From Gimesia chilikensis (GTDB lineage Bacteria; Planctomycetota; Planctomycetia; Planctomycetales; Planctomycetaceae), in NCBI RefSeq assembly GCF_008329715.1, contig NZ_VTSR01000020.1:186001-250000 (forward strand): DNA of 64,000 nt, given 5' to 3'. Below the pieces are notes generated by a model, which was not told where the DNA came from, ran no database searches, and saw only the letters and a list, made by a program, of their open reading frames with translations. The position numbers and the translations under genes are program-made. Of the stretch, positions 36,518 to 44,957 are shown piece after piece (the stretch's first letter is position 1; each line of letters begins with the position of its first letter).

Positions 36518-39070
36518 CTAATGCTGATGACTACTGGGGCTGGTTGTGACTATTACAACCTTCTTGTCTTTGATTCTTATAAAGAGCTCGTAATCGATCG
36601 TAACCTGCCGCTCGAGTTGGTCGAAGAGCTCCAGTACTTTGTTGCATAGCAATTCGTTATTAGAGAAAAATGAAATTTTATCCTGAAGCCTCATTTTGGT
36701 CATATTCATATTAGTTAGTATGCTCGCTTGATTTTTCAGAAACTCCTCGCCTGCCTGAATCGAGGGGATTTTATAATGCTTGAGTAAATATTGAACTCTT
36801 TGATTTTGTTGTGCATTACCTTTAGGAAGGTTTGGGTCGGCTTTAATATTTTTGAGATTCTCCTTAATAGCCTTCACTATATTTTCTTGCTCAATAATTT
36901 TCTTTTCATGATTTGACAAATCAGACTTTGTCTTATTGATTAAACTTTTGCATTCTTTTTTCAGGTTATTATTGATATCCGGAATAGATGTTTTTGCATT
37001 CCAAGGAATTTTTTCCATTCCCTTAAGTTTTTTTCCAATAGCTTCTGCCTCAATAGTTATTCCACTTTCTACACTTCTCTCCAATCTTTTAAAGCTAATA
37101 ATTAGGTCAAGGAGCTTTTCTGTATCGTCTTCACTTATAGGGTTGAAAATACTGATCCTGTATTCGCTATTATGTTTAATAGTATTTTGCGTAGGAATTT
37201 TGAATTTGCTGAACCCTTTCAAGCGTTCTTTTGAAAGACCCTTAGCAAATAAATCGAGCTGTATATTACCTATAGGAGGGAGTGGACCAGCTTCCGACGG
37301 AAATTGGACTTCTGTTAATTTTCGGGGAGAGGCAAAACTGAGTTGGATCGGTTTTGTTATGACTGGTTTAGAGAGTTGGCAATATACTGTTTCACTATCA
37401 ACTGTGATTTTCAATAGGCAATATTTCAGGCTGTACCCTAATTCTGGAGGTTTTTCATCCCAACCGAACGTTAATGAATTTTCAACTAACTGAAATTTAC
37501 CCACAACGCTTTCACCAAATCCATTCTTGATCTTTTTAATTACAGCCCATTGATTTGGTTTATCCGAAACTGGTTTCACTAAAAAATGGCTACCATTTCC
37601 AAGTACGATCTCACTCCCCAGAATTGAAAGCTCACACTTTTTTACATCTTCTACATATATTTTTGTCAGTTCACTTTGATTGTTAGCACCGATGTTTTTT
37701 GCAAGTGACGGCAAAGGAAGCACCCCGTGGTGTTTTATACGAACATCATCCAGCGGTCTTTTCTTTGGTGGTGTTTTTTTCTTCTTTGGCTTTGGTTCAG
37801 GCGTCATCTTGGTCTGAGTAACCGAAACAAGCTCTTCGGGATCTTCATTCGGTGTCAATGGTGGGGCAGACTTCTGAGCCTGCTTCACTCTGGCTTGCTG
37901 AATCTTCTCAAGATCTTCTTTATTCTTCTTCCTTGGTGGTGGCGTTTGTGTTTTGGCAACTTTTTTTGAGACATTGTTCTGCCCCGGCATCATCAGGTAG
38001 CCAATCCCCGCACTTAAAAGTAGGAGCAGTATGACTGCCGCCCCCATGAGTAGTTTCCGGCTGTTTTTCTTTGGTTTGCGGAAATGTTTCTCCAACGGGG
38101 GAGGGCCGGGAGTTCTCCGCGTTTTCTCAAGGGGAGGAGGCACCGGTGGAGTCGACTCGGGGATATCGGGAAACTCTGCAGTCGAATCATGTTGTACAGC
38201 TTCTTGAGGTGGAATCAGTGGTGCTTCACGAAATGAGACGACCGGTTCTATCTTCTGCTGTTGAGGAAGATGCCCTGTCCTTGCGGCTTCGACCAGTGGT
38301 CCTTCCGGAGCGGTTCCCAGATCAGCACAGAGGTCAATTAAATGCATCCGCGGATTACGCCTGGCAGCGTCTGCTTCGGGAGTACCATCCAGCACAAAAC
38401 GCCACTGACAATCCACGCCCGCGGGCAGCTTTGTAAAATAGGTGCTGAAGGTGACATCCCAGCGTTTCTTTTCCGGCAACAGCTGTAAGGCTTCGGCCAC
38501 CAGAGCCAGCATGCTGCTGCCGGCTTCGACGGGAAAGATAATTGTCTGTGTCTGATTTTTGCCTTCTAAAGCGGATTGTGCCAGCACACCTGCCCAGCCC
38601 GCATCGCACCAGCGCGACCAGCTGGTACACTGGGTTAGCGGAGGATGGTCGCTGCTTAAATGGTGGCAGTTCATCTCAGTATAACGAGTCTGAGAGTCCC
38701 ATTCTTCGACACAGAACCCAGGCTTCTGCAACTGGTAAGCAGGGCCTGCGGGGGGACGTTCAGAACGCGTCAAAGCCACATGGTGGGCCAGCTTGTTGGT
38801 ACGCCCTGTATAGTCCTGGCCAGCATCGCAGATACGGGATAAAACGGAATACTCCTGACCGCCGACCGTGACCTTCAGGTGGGAGTAGTTAACCGGATTC
38901 AGATGCGAGTTTTCGTCATGTACCGCAAATGCGTGGCGGTAGCCGCTCAGGGATTCCAGGCGTTCGGCCAGATTCCGGGCCATTCCCTGGGTGGCGATCA
39001 CGGTACAGAAACCACGGCTGCCAGGCTTCAAGCCTTGAGGGGCGGAGGTGTAGACGATCTCCTGACTCAT
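36518..39070 (-). CDS. GAP1-N2-like GTPase-associated membrane protein B
   Basis: An 850-residue protein. Residues 1-272 match the planctomycete form of the GTPase-associated protein 1 N-terminal domain type 2 (MSQEIVYTSAPQGLKPGSRG; TNKLAHHVAL; C-D-A-G-W-A-G-V-L). A Pro/Lys-rich linker, one transmembrane helix (~340-361) and a second basic linker follow. The C-terminal half (~430-850) has no recognisable family and ends in a helical region. Residues 1-272 are 98% identical to protein A (six differences), whereas the C-terminal halves are unrelated. The coding DNA downstream of the shared module is visibly more AT-rich. It starts 26 bp after the GTPase stop. The role, likely sensor or effector coupled to the GTPase, is inferred. 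Confidence 0.75.
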   Translation of the reverse strand: MSQEIVYTSAPQGLKPGSRGFCTVIATQGMARNLAERLESLSGYRHAFAVHDENSHLNPVNYSHLKVTVGGQEYSVLSRICDAGQDYTGRTNKLAHHVALTRSERPPAGPAYQLQKPGFCVEEWDSQTRYTEMNCHHLSSDHPPLTQCTSWSRWCDAGWAGVLAQSALEGKNQTQTIIFPVEAGSSMLALVAEALQLLPEKKRWDVTFSTYFTKLPAGVDCQWRFVLDGTPEADAARRNPRMHLIDLCADLGTAPEGPLVEAARTGHLPQQQKIEPVVSFREAPLIPPQEAVQHDSTAEFPDIPESTPPVPPPLEKTRRTPGPPPLEKHFRKPKKNSRKLLMGAAVILLLLLSAGIGYLMMPGQNNVSKKVAKTQTPPPRKKNKEDLEKIQQARVKQAQKSAPPLTPNEDPEELVSVTQTKMTPEPKPKKKKTPPKKRPLDDVRIKHHGVLPLPSLAKNIGANNQSELTKIYVEDVKKCELSILGSEIVLGNGSHFLVKPVSDKPNQWAVIKKIKNGFGESVVGKFQLVENSLTFGWDEKPPELGYSLKYCLLKITVDSETVYCQLSKPVITKPIQLSFASPRKLTEVQFPSEAGPLPPIGNIQLDLFAKGLSKERLKGFSKFKIPTQNTIKHNSEYRISIFNPISEDDTEKLLDLIISFKRLERSVESGITIEAEAIGKKLKGMEKIPWNAKTSIPDINNNLKKECKSLINKTKSDLSNHEKKIIEQENIVKAIKENLKNIKADPNLPKGNAQQNQRVQYLLKHYKIPSIQAGEEFLKNQASILTNMNMTKMRLQDKISFFSNNELLCNKVLELFDQLERQVTIDYELFIRIKDKKVVIVTTSPSSHQH
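38255..39070 (-). repeat. 816-bp duplicated GAP1-N2 module, copy B
   Basis: The first 816 bp of gene B correspond without indels to the first 816 bp of gene A (42602-43417), with only scattered substitutions. Similarity stops abruptly at the linker before the membrane helix. Confidence 0.9.
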
Positions 39071-39096
39071 GTTAGCGAATCCCTGAATAAACGCGG

Positions 39097-40449
39097 CTAT
39101 GAAGGTGAGGAAGAGTGGTCCTTATCGGACGTCTTTTGCATGGTTGACGACGATACTTTCTTTTTTTGTTCCCCATTTTTAACCGTGGCTATCAGGCCAG
39201 GTACAGAGCGGTGGAGGGCATAGAGCATGGGAATTTCAATCCACATCGATTTGATATCCCTGGGACGAATACCCAAATAGCCTGATTCTTCAATCAGTTC
39301 TGGAGCTTGTCCTTGAGCGCTTGCCGGAATGTAGATTACATCTGACGAAAAGCCTTCTACAGCAGAGACCATTTCTGGAGCATACTTTGATACAATTTCT
39401 CGTACCTGCCTTGAAATATTGCGCAACTGCTTTAGATTCAGCCCCTGATAAGCAGACTGCGTGGCACTGGTTACCCACTCTTCCTTCAAAGGCTTCCCAC
39501 TGGCCAATGAGCACCAGGCATCATATTTTGTGACCACAACTACCAGGGGACGATCATCCTTTTCATGCGCCGGCAACCCCTTATAGTTTCGGATCCGGTT
39601 TGCCGCTTCCTGGAAGATCAGGTCCTGACGATTACTCCAGACATTCTTCAAAATCTGTGGATCCTGGCTTTGATCTTTACAGGCATTTCGGAACTTGGGG
39701 TGCTGTGTCGGATCAAACAAAAAGAGAAGAACTCGCGATACCGCCAGATGCTGAACCGGTCTGTTTGCATTTTCATTTCCCGGAAGAAAATGTTCGCCCG
39801 CATTGTCATACAGGCATAAGGCACGTGCGAGTCGTCTGCTGTGGGCACCATACTGGTGTCCCGCTTCTGGCTGGATGGGAAATACAAATGGTTTCGGATA
39901 TTGCACAGTTCTCCCAGATCCATAATTGACTGTCTCGTATAATTCCCCGCCTTCCAGTTCGGTTTTTCGGAGCGCAACTAATTTATCGTCGTCAGAATTG
40001 AGAAACAGTTCTTCTTCATAATTGATTAAAAGCTGGTTAGCTTCAGGATCTGCATCACCAAAACTAAGGCCGAACTGACTGCTCAATATCGATCGGAGTT
40101 TCCAGGTCATGGCTGCCAGAAAATATGATTTCCCTGAACCGGGGGCACCCAGAATTGAAATAAAGAATGGTTCCATTTCCAGTAGTTGTCGGGGGATCAG
40201 CAGGTGACATTGGGGGCAGGCGAGCTTACTGCACGGGACCCCCTTAATATCCAGGGCCTTCCCCTGGACATTAAAACGGGTGGGGAGAAACCGCTGTTGA
40301 GCATCACTGCCCAGAAGGGGATCGCCTGTCAGATCTGAATGGGCCGCCACCCAGAGTATCTCTTCAGGGGGGAATTCACTCCAACAGTGGGGACAGATGA
40401 CTTGTTTTAGCAATGTTTGAGCTGTTTTTTGCCCACGACCCGTCGACAC
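39097..40449 (-). CDS. Zinc-ribbon P-loop GTPase (TRAFAC/double-GTPase-like) of conflict operon
   Basis: A 450-residue protein. The N-terminal zinc-ribbon-like part has C19-P-H-C22 and C73, C78-P-Q-C81. The P-loop G-A-P-G-S-G-K-S is at 101-108. A Walker B/G3-like L-Y-D-N-A-G-E is at 213-219, and T-K-Y-D at 307-310 fits the G4 base-specificity motif. This matches GTPases that are linked with GAP1 proteins in predicted conflict systems. The Ser-rich tail is probably disordered. There is no membrane segment. GTG start with GGGGGA 8 nt upstream. It sits between the two GAP1-like genes, suggesting it is the nucleotide-dependent switch for both. ATP rather than GTP use cannot be excluded. Confidence 0.78.
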   Translation of the reverse strand: MSTGRGQKTAQTLLKQVICPHCWSEFPPEEILWVAAHSDLTGDPLLGSDAQQRFLPTRFNVQGKALDIKGVPCSKLACPQCHLLIPRQLLEMEPFFISILGAPGSGKSYFLAAMTWKLRSILSSQFGLSFGDADPEANQLLINYEEELFLNSDDDKLVALRKTELEGGELYETVNYGSGRTVQYPKPFVFPIQPEAGHQYGAHSRRLARALCLYDNAGEHFLPGNENANRPVQHLAVSRVLLFLFDPTQHPKFRNACKDQSQDPQILKNVWSNRQDLIFQEAANRIRNYKGLPAHEKDDRPLVVVVTKYDAWCSLASGKPLKEEWVTSATQSAYQGLNLKQLRNISRQVREIVSKYAPEMVSAVEGFSSDVIYIPASAQGQAPELIEESGYLGIRPRDIKSMWIEIPMLYALHRSVPGLIATVKNGEQKKKVSSSTMQKTSDKDHSSSPS

Positions 40450-40789
40450 AAATTTTCCCCCTCTGAACGATCACTCAAAGGAAACTTCCCCCCGACCATT
40501 GATATAGAAATCGTAATAATTAACGTAAATCTACCAGGATAAATCTGGCTACGGGGTGAAACAAAAGTCTCCAGTGACATATATACTAACATGCATGTCC
40601 ATCAGAAACGAGAGTTTTGATTTGATTTTCTGGGGATGTGTTGCGTATTGATCATTCCAGGTAGAATTACCTGATTTTTGTGCAAATCAGAACAATTAAG
40701 TCCTTTCTCAGCTGACAGGAAAGAACTAAAAAAGAATCACCGGAGCGAGCCTACTATCTGTGGATGTTCCATTTTTTGATCTTCTTGAT
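40450..40789 (-). promoter_or_regulatory. 340-bp gap with two overlapping palindromes
   Basis: Between GAP1-like gene A and the GTPase gene. CAGGTA-GAAT-TACCTG (40658-40673) overlaps CTGATTT-TTGTGC-AAATCAG (40671-40690). It could be an operator, an attenuator or an internal promoter region; no T-run follows on the minus strand, so a simple terminator is less likely. The rest is AT-rich and holds no gene. Confidence 0.45.
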
Positions 40790-43417
40790 CTAGTTTCTTT
40801 TATCAAACTCATTTATCCAATACTCAATGGCCTTGGGATCATCAGCATCAGAGGGATTAGAAAATCGAGATTTTGTGTGTTGCTTTCGGGTAATTCGTTC
40901 AAGGTTCCAGATTACAAGGGCTCTTGATAAATAATCGCCTACTTTCAATTGTTGGCTCCCATATTGCAAAATCTTCTCGAAATAAATGTCGCGTTTGATA
41001 TTTTGCAAAACCGATTCTGCTTGAACAGTTCCACCTTCATCAAAGGTGTCTTTTTTTAACCGTGTCGTGTCTCCGCGAATCAAGTCCAATAAATTCTCTG
41101 CGGTTTGAAGGCGGCTCCAGGCATCCTCTAATTCTTGGGGTAGCTCTGGTTTCTCTTTTTTTTCCGCTTGCTCCTTCTCTGCATGATAGGCCTTCAGCTG
41201 ATCCTCATACTCTGTTCTCAATTCGGAAATTCTGGGAATTGATTCTTCTGGTGTCAGCCGTCTATTCACCGCCTGCCAGACCTGTTCTTCCAATTTTTCC
41301 TGAGCCGCTTGATCACTCTCGGGTAGGCTGACCAGTTGCCAGTTCAGCACGTCTATAAACTCAGGCCATGATTCTGCCAGTTCTTGATCATTATCTGATT
41401 GCATCAGTGCCTGGACCACAGGGTCTACCTCGCCTAGCAGTCCCAGCCCCAGGGCAAGTTGGGCTTTTTGCTGCCCCTGAGCCTGATCCAATTTTTTCAG
41501 CATAATCCGTTTCAGGTTGCGATAGTATTTTTCAGATCTCGGATCAGAGGATGCTGCATTTTCTGAAGACAGGGCTGAAATGATTTCCCGCGAGAAAATT
41601 AAATTGCTCTTTGCCTGTTTCACTGCGGCTTCATATTTTCTGTCTTTCGACAAGAACTTGTTGTTTGAACTGAGAATAATATTACCCTTTTTCTTGAGAT
41701 AATATTTCTGTTGTTCCTGCTGGCTAACACTGGGAGCCAATGGGACAATCACGTCCAGTTCTGCAGGGATATTTGAAGGAAAGCCAAGAGGAATCATTTC
41801 GACCTGATCTGTTTGCCCCGCGACATTTACGTTGATCTTATGAGGTTCCTGCCCCCGGTTCAGCAAAGTGATCCGACCAAATCTCAACGATATGGTGGGA
41901 ATTGCTTTATTGCCTGTTTTCGCTCTCTGCGCGGATATGGGTAATTCGATTTCCGATTTCTCGTGGACTGTCAGTTCCAGTCGACCCGGAAGATGAATCG
42001 TCACATGGGACATAGGCAGCACTAACAGCTTGCCTCCAGTGAATTGAGGGGACGTACCGTCAGCCTCTTTCTTGTTACGAGCTTTCGTTAAATCTAAGTC
42101 CTGATGCTTACCAAACACGAGATAAGTATCGCGCATCTTAACTTCCTCGACTTCCCGAGGGGGGCCTGTTGTTTTTGTGACCTCCACCACTTTGGGTTTA
42201 TCCTCAGCCTGTGGAGGCTCTTCGATGGTCGGTGTTTCAACCTTAGTGACGGCGGCTAGATGTTGCATTTTTTTCTCAGCCGCCTCTGCCTGGGCTTGCT
42301 CCATCTCTTTTAACTTTTGTTTGTTCTTCATTTCTGGTGCTGAAGTTGTAGTTTGGGCAACTTTTTCCTGATCATTGTTATGACTTGGCATTAACAAGAT
42401 ACCTGTTCCCACAATCAACAGCAGAAACAGAACCACGCCTGTGCCAATCAGAAGAGACCGGCCCCGATTCGATTTCGTTTTCTGAAAATGTTGCGCCAGG
42501 GGAGGAGGACTCGGAGGGCGTTTGGGAGAGGCAGCTGCCACTGGTGATGCTGATGTCGGGCTAGAATCAATGTCTCTGGTATTTTTTACCGCCTCAGTCG
42601 CCTGCTGTTGTGGTAGTTGCCCTGTCCTTGCGGCTTCAATAAGTGTTCCTTCCGGAGCGGTTCCCAGATCAGCACAGAGGTCAATTAAATGCATCCGCGG
42701 ATTACGCCTGGCAGCGTCTGCTTCGGGAGTACCATCCAGCACAAAACGCCACTGACAATCCACGCCCGCGGGCAGCTTTGTAAAATAGGTGCTGAAGGTG
42801 ACATCCCAGCGTTTCTTTTCCGGCAACAGCTGTAAGGCTTCGGCCACCAAGGCAAGCGTGCTGCTGCCGGCTTCAACGGGAAAGATAATCGTCTGTGTCT
42901 GATTCTTGCCTTCTAAAGCGGATTGTGCCAGCACACCTGCCCAGCCCGCATCGCACCAGCGCGACCAGCTGGTACACTGGGTTAGCGGAGGGTGGTCGCT
43001 GCTTAAATGATGGCAGTTCATTTCAGTGTAACGGGTCTGAGAGTCCCATTCTTCGACACAGAACCCAGGCTTCTGCAACTGGTAAGCAGGGCCTGCGGGG
43101 GGACGTTCAGAACGCGTCAAAGCCACATGGTGGGCCAGCTTGTTGGTACGCCCTGTATAGTCCTGGCCAGCATCGCAGATACGGGATAAAACTGAATACT
43201 CCTGACCGCCGACCGTAACCTTCAGATGGGAGTAGTTGACCGGATTCAGGTGGGCGTTTTCGTCATGTACCGCAAATGCGTGGCGGTAGCCGCTTAGAGA
43301 TTCCAAACGTTCTGCCAGGTTCCGGGCCATCCCCTGGGTGGCGATCACGGTACAGAATCCTCGGCTGCCAGGCTTCAAGCCCTTAGGTGCGGAGGTGTAG
43401 ACGATCTCCTGGCTCAT
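40790..43417 (-). CDS. GAP1-N2-like GTPase-associated membrane protein A (first gene of operon)
   Basis: An 875-residue protein. GAP1-N2-like module at 1-272, Pro-rich linker, transmembrane helix ~322-344, and an Ala/Glu/Lys coiled linker to ~430. A beta-rich segment (~455-580; GGKLLVLPMSHVTIHLPGRL to ISLRFGRITLLNRGQEPHK) faintly resembles FecR-type domains. A helical C-terminal third closes the protein. The N-terminal module is nearly identical to protein B, the remainder is not. The ATG at 43417 has AGGATTCGGA upstream. As first gene it may set expression of the system. The external or distal location of the variable half relative to the membrane is inferred from the single helix. Confidence 0.75.
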   Translation of the reverse strand: MSQEIVYTSAPKGLKPGSRGFCTVIATQGMARNLAERLESLSGYRHAFAVHDENAHLNPVNYSHLKVTVGGQEYSVLSRICDAGQDYTGRTNKLAHHVALTRSERPPAGPAYQLQKPGFCVEEWDSQTRYTEMNCHHLSSDHPPLTQCTSWSRWCDAGWAGVLAQSALEGKNQTQTIIFPVEAGSSTLALVAEALQLLPEKKRWDVTFSTYFTKLPAGVDCQWRFVLDGTPEADAARRNPRMHLIDLCADLGTAPEGTLIEAARTGQLPQQQATEAVKNTRDIDSSPTSASPVAAASPKRPPSPPPLAQHFQKTKSNRGRSLLIGTGVVLFLLLIVGTGILLMPSHNNDQEKVAQTTTSAPEMKNKQKLKEMEQAQAEAAEKKMQHLAAVTKVETPTIEEPPQAEDKPKVVEVTKTTGPPREVEEVKMRDTYLVFGKHQDLDLTKARNKKEADGTSPQFTGGKLLVLPMSHVTIHLPGRLELTVHEKSEIELPISAQRAKTGNKAIPTISLRFGRITLLNRGQEPHKINVNVAGQTDQVEMIPLGFPSNIPAELDVIVPLAPSVSQQEQQKYYLKKKGNIILSSNNKFLSKDRKYEAAVKQAKSNLIFSREIISALSSENAASSDPRSEKYYRNLKRIMLKKLDQAQGQQKAQLALGLGLLGEVDPVVQALMQSDNDQELAESWPEFIDVLNWQLVSLPESDQAAQEKLEEQVWQAVNRRLTPEESIPRISELRTEYEDQLKAYHAEKEQAEKKEKPELPQELEDAWSRLQTAENLLDLIRGDTTRLKKDTFDEGGTVQAESVLQNIKRDIYFEKILQYGSQQLKVGDYLSRALVIWNLERITRKQHTKSRFSNPSDADDPKAIEYWINEFDKRN
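42602..43417 (-). repeat. 816-bp duplicated GAP1-N2 module, copy A
   Basis: Partner of 38255-39070; same length, no indels, six amino-acid differences in 272 residues. Confidence 0.9.
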
Positions 43418-43672
43418 ATTTCCGAATCCTGGATCTGAGTGGCAAAATGATTAGGTAGGCTTTCAGTATTTATTGAAGCAAATTTATAAGTCTGACTCGC
43501 ATCACGCTTTCTCACTGTCCTCAAAATCAGGAGTTTTTATACTTCCTGAAGTAAACAGAACCAACGCAGGACAAGACTTACGTATACACTACCATAGAAT
43601 CGTACACCCTCTCAAGTGGCTTGTGAGAAGGAGTGAGCAATTCTTAACTGATGCCTCATTCAGAACTGACAG

Positions 43673-44023
43673 TTGGCTACTTTCCAGATATCGTGGCGAC
43701 GATGCAGAACGCTGGAGTGGATGATCTACAACGTCCACACCGGGCGATCGTCGAAGGGGCGATGTCCCTTGGGCGAGGCCGGTGTCAAGTCGATCACGAA
43801 AGCCTGGAAGCCACCTCCGATCGGGATCTACACCCTGGTCTCGATTGATCATAGGGTACCGGAATCAAAGCATGTATGGCGGACGTTTGGCTTCCACGAT
43901 TTAACGGCCAGGTGCACTGATGAAGGCGGCCGTCCGGACGCAAGGCCAACTGAGGGTGACGACCAGAGTCAAGGAAAAGAATGCACTACCCGGAGAATGC
44001 ATTCGAAATGTTATTCAACTTAA
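43673..44023 (+). pseudogene. Unrecognised coding remnant
   Basis: An open frame whose middle (R-T-L-E-W-M-I-Y-N-V-H-T-G, then G-V-K-S-I-T-K-A-W-K-P-P-P-I-G-I-Y) looks protein-like, while both ends do not. No start site with a ribosome signal. It lies upstream of the GAP1 operon among other gene fragments. I do not recognise the family; it may be chance. Confidence 0.25.
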
Positions 44024-44108
44024 CGATTTCGCAGTTACACGAGGTTTACTCTGATATCAACAGAATTGATCCTTTTCGTTTTCCTTTACCCGGTCGCTAT
44101 CATAATAT

Positions 44109-44327
44109 ATGAGAGACTGCTTACGAAAAAAATTAACTACTCGACATAAACAGATTCTGAGTTTCATTCGTGTCTTTAAAGCGAATTCTCGTTTGGCACC
44201 CTCTGTTCGGGAGAGCGGAAACTCGCTGGTCATTAAATCGCCGACCGGAGTCTATGGTCTGTTGAAAGTCATCGAAGCGAAAGGTCCACTGAAAAGAAAT
44301 GTTTTATGTCGCGGGGGATTGAGGTGA
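44109..44327 (+). pseudogene. LexA-like winged-helix DNA-binding fragment
   Basis: A 72-codon frame from ATG encoding L-T-T-R-H-K-Q-I-L-S-F-I, then A-P-S-V-R-E and I-K-S-P-T-G-V-Y, and V-I-E-A-K-G-P-L-K-R-N: the LexA N-terminal winged helix. The usual I-G-D-S-L-G-I is degraded to S-G-N-S-L-V-I. At the G-run near 44312 a one-base shift would restore the expected continuation (R-G-I-E-V-I-E-N-L-R-S). There is no peptidase domain. It is either a decayed stand-alone repressor or the head of a truncated lexA homologue. Confidence 0.6.
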
Positions 44328-44606
44328 TCGAAAATCTTCGATCTCATTTTTTGTGGTGAAATTCAATAGCCGACCTGATCAACCAATGTCCGGGGCTTGG
44401 AATGTTCTGGACTTTTTAATGCACAGGACGATGTCAGTTTTGTCCTGGTAAATGATGTTACCCGGTCTTTATGCTTATATATACTCATCCCGATTACGTA
44501 ATACGTAATATGACTGTTTAAGTGATTCAGGGATTTCGAAAAAAGTTTATTAGACACATTAGTAACAAGTATGGGTAATGAATATAGTTGGAATAAGCTC
44601 TTGTAA

Positions 44607-44957
44607 AACTCCAATGCAAATCTCACAGATGCAGATTTGCGGAAGCTGTTGGCAGCCTTGCCCGATCGCATTCGTTATGTGTTTGATGCCACAGCTCGAC
44701 AGGTGATCGAACTCAGGCAGGCCCTTGATCGGTACACACAGACTCTTGAACGTCGCCATGCTGGAATCAGAGCAGCTGATCTTGTAGCTCGGATTCTTGG
44801 GATTCCTGGCGATCCACGAATCAATCAACAAGACGCTGATGATCGTTCAGCAGGCTATCCTCTAAGACGCTTTGCAGAGTCCGGGTTATTGCCTGGTTAT
44901 GAATTCCCGTCCGAGCCAGCAGCGCTAAGGTTACTCGGAGATGAACATGAAGAAGCC
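44607..44957 (+). pseudogene. Fragment of a DUF1998-type/DEAD-like helicase
   Basis: Open without a start codon from 44607. It contains LTDADLRKLLAALPDRIRYV, then A-G-I-R-A-A-D-L-V-A-R-I-L-G-I-P, A-D-D-R-S-A-G-Y-P-L-R-R-F-A-E-S-G-L-L-P-G-Y and E-F-P-S-E-P. The last segment resembles the core of large helicases carrying DUF1998 found in defence loci (DrmA/DpdJ-like). The similarity is from memory and moderate. The fragment stops where an opposite-strand transposase remnant begins (~44957), consistent with disruption by insertion. Confidence 0.45.

Larger units (their letters stand above)
28727..43417 (-). other. Nine-gene GAP1/GTPase/MotAB-like membrane operon
   Basis: Nine minus-strand genes read from 43417 to 28727. 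In order: GAP1-N2-like protein A, zinc-ribbon GTPase, GAP1-N2-like protein B, 977-residue coiled-coil membrane protein, GYF_2-DUF4190 protein, MotA/ExbB protein, GYF_2-DUF2135-like protein, and two MotB-like proteins. Two junctions overlap by 3-4 bp (31700-31703, 29638-29641) and most others are under 120 bp. The exception is a 340-bp gap after the first gene. Shared GYF_2 domains, shared TM-plus-coiled-coil design and channel-type subunits argue for a single membrane complex. The function is inferred. Confidence 0.75.

Noticed and set aside
36936-37493. 185-codon plus-strand frame
   Set aside because: Antisense to GAP1-like protein B; arises from its AT-rich codons.
28727-43417. Assignment of the operon as a canonical Zorya system
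   Set aside because: No OmpA-type ZorB, no long-tailed ZorA and no ZorC/D/E helicase or nuclease; only the channel logic is shared.
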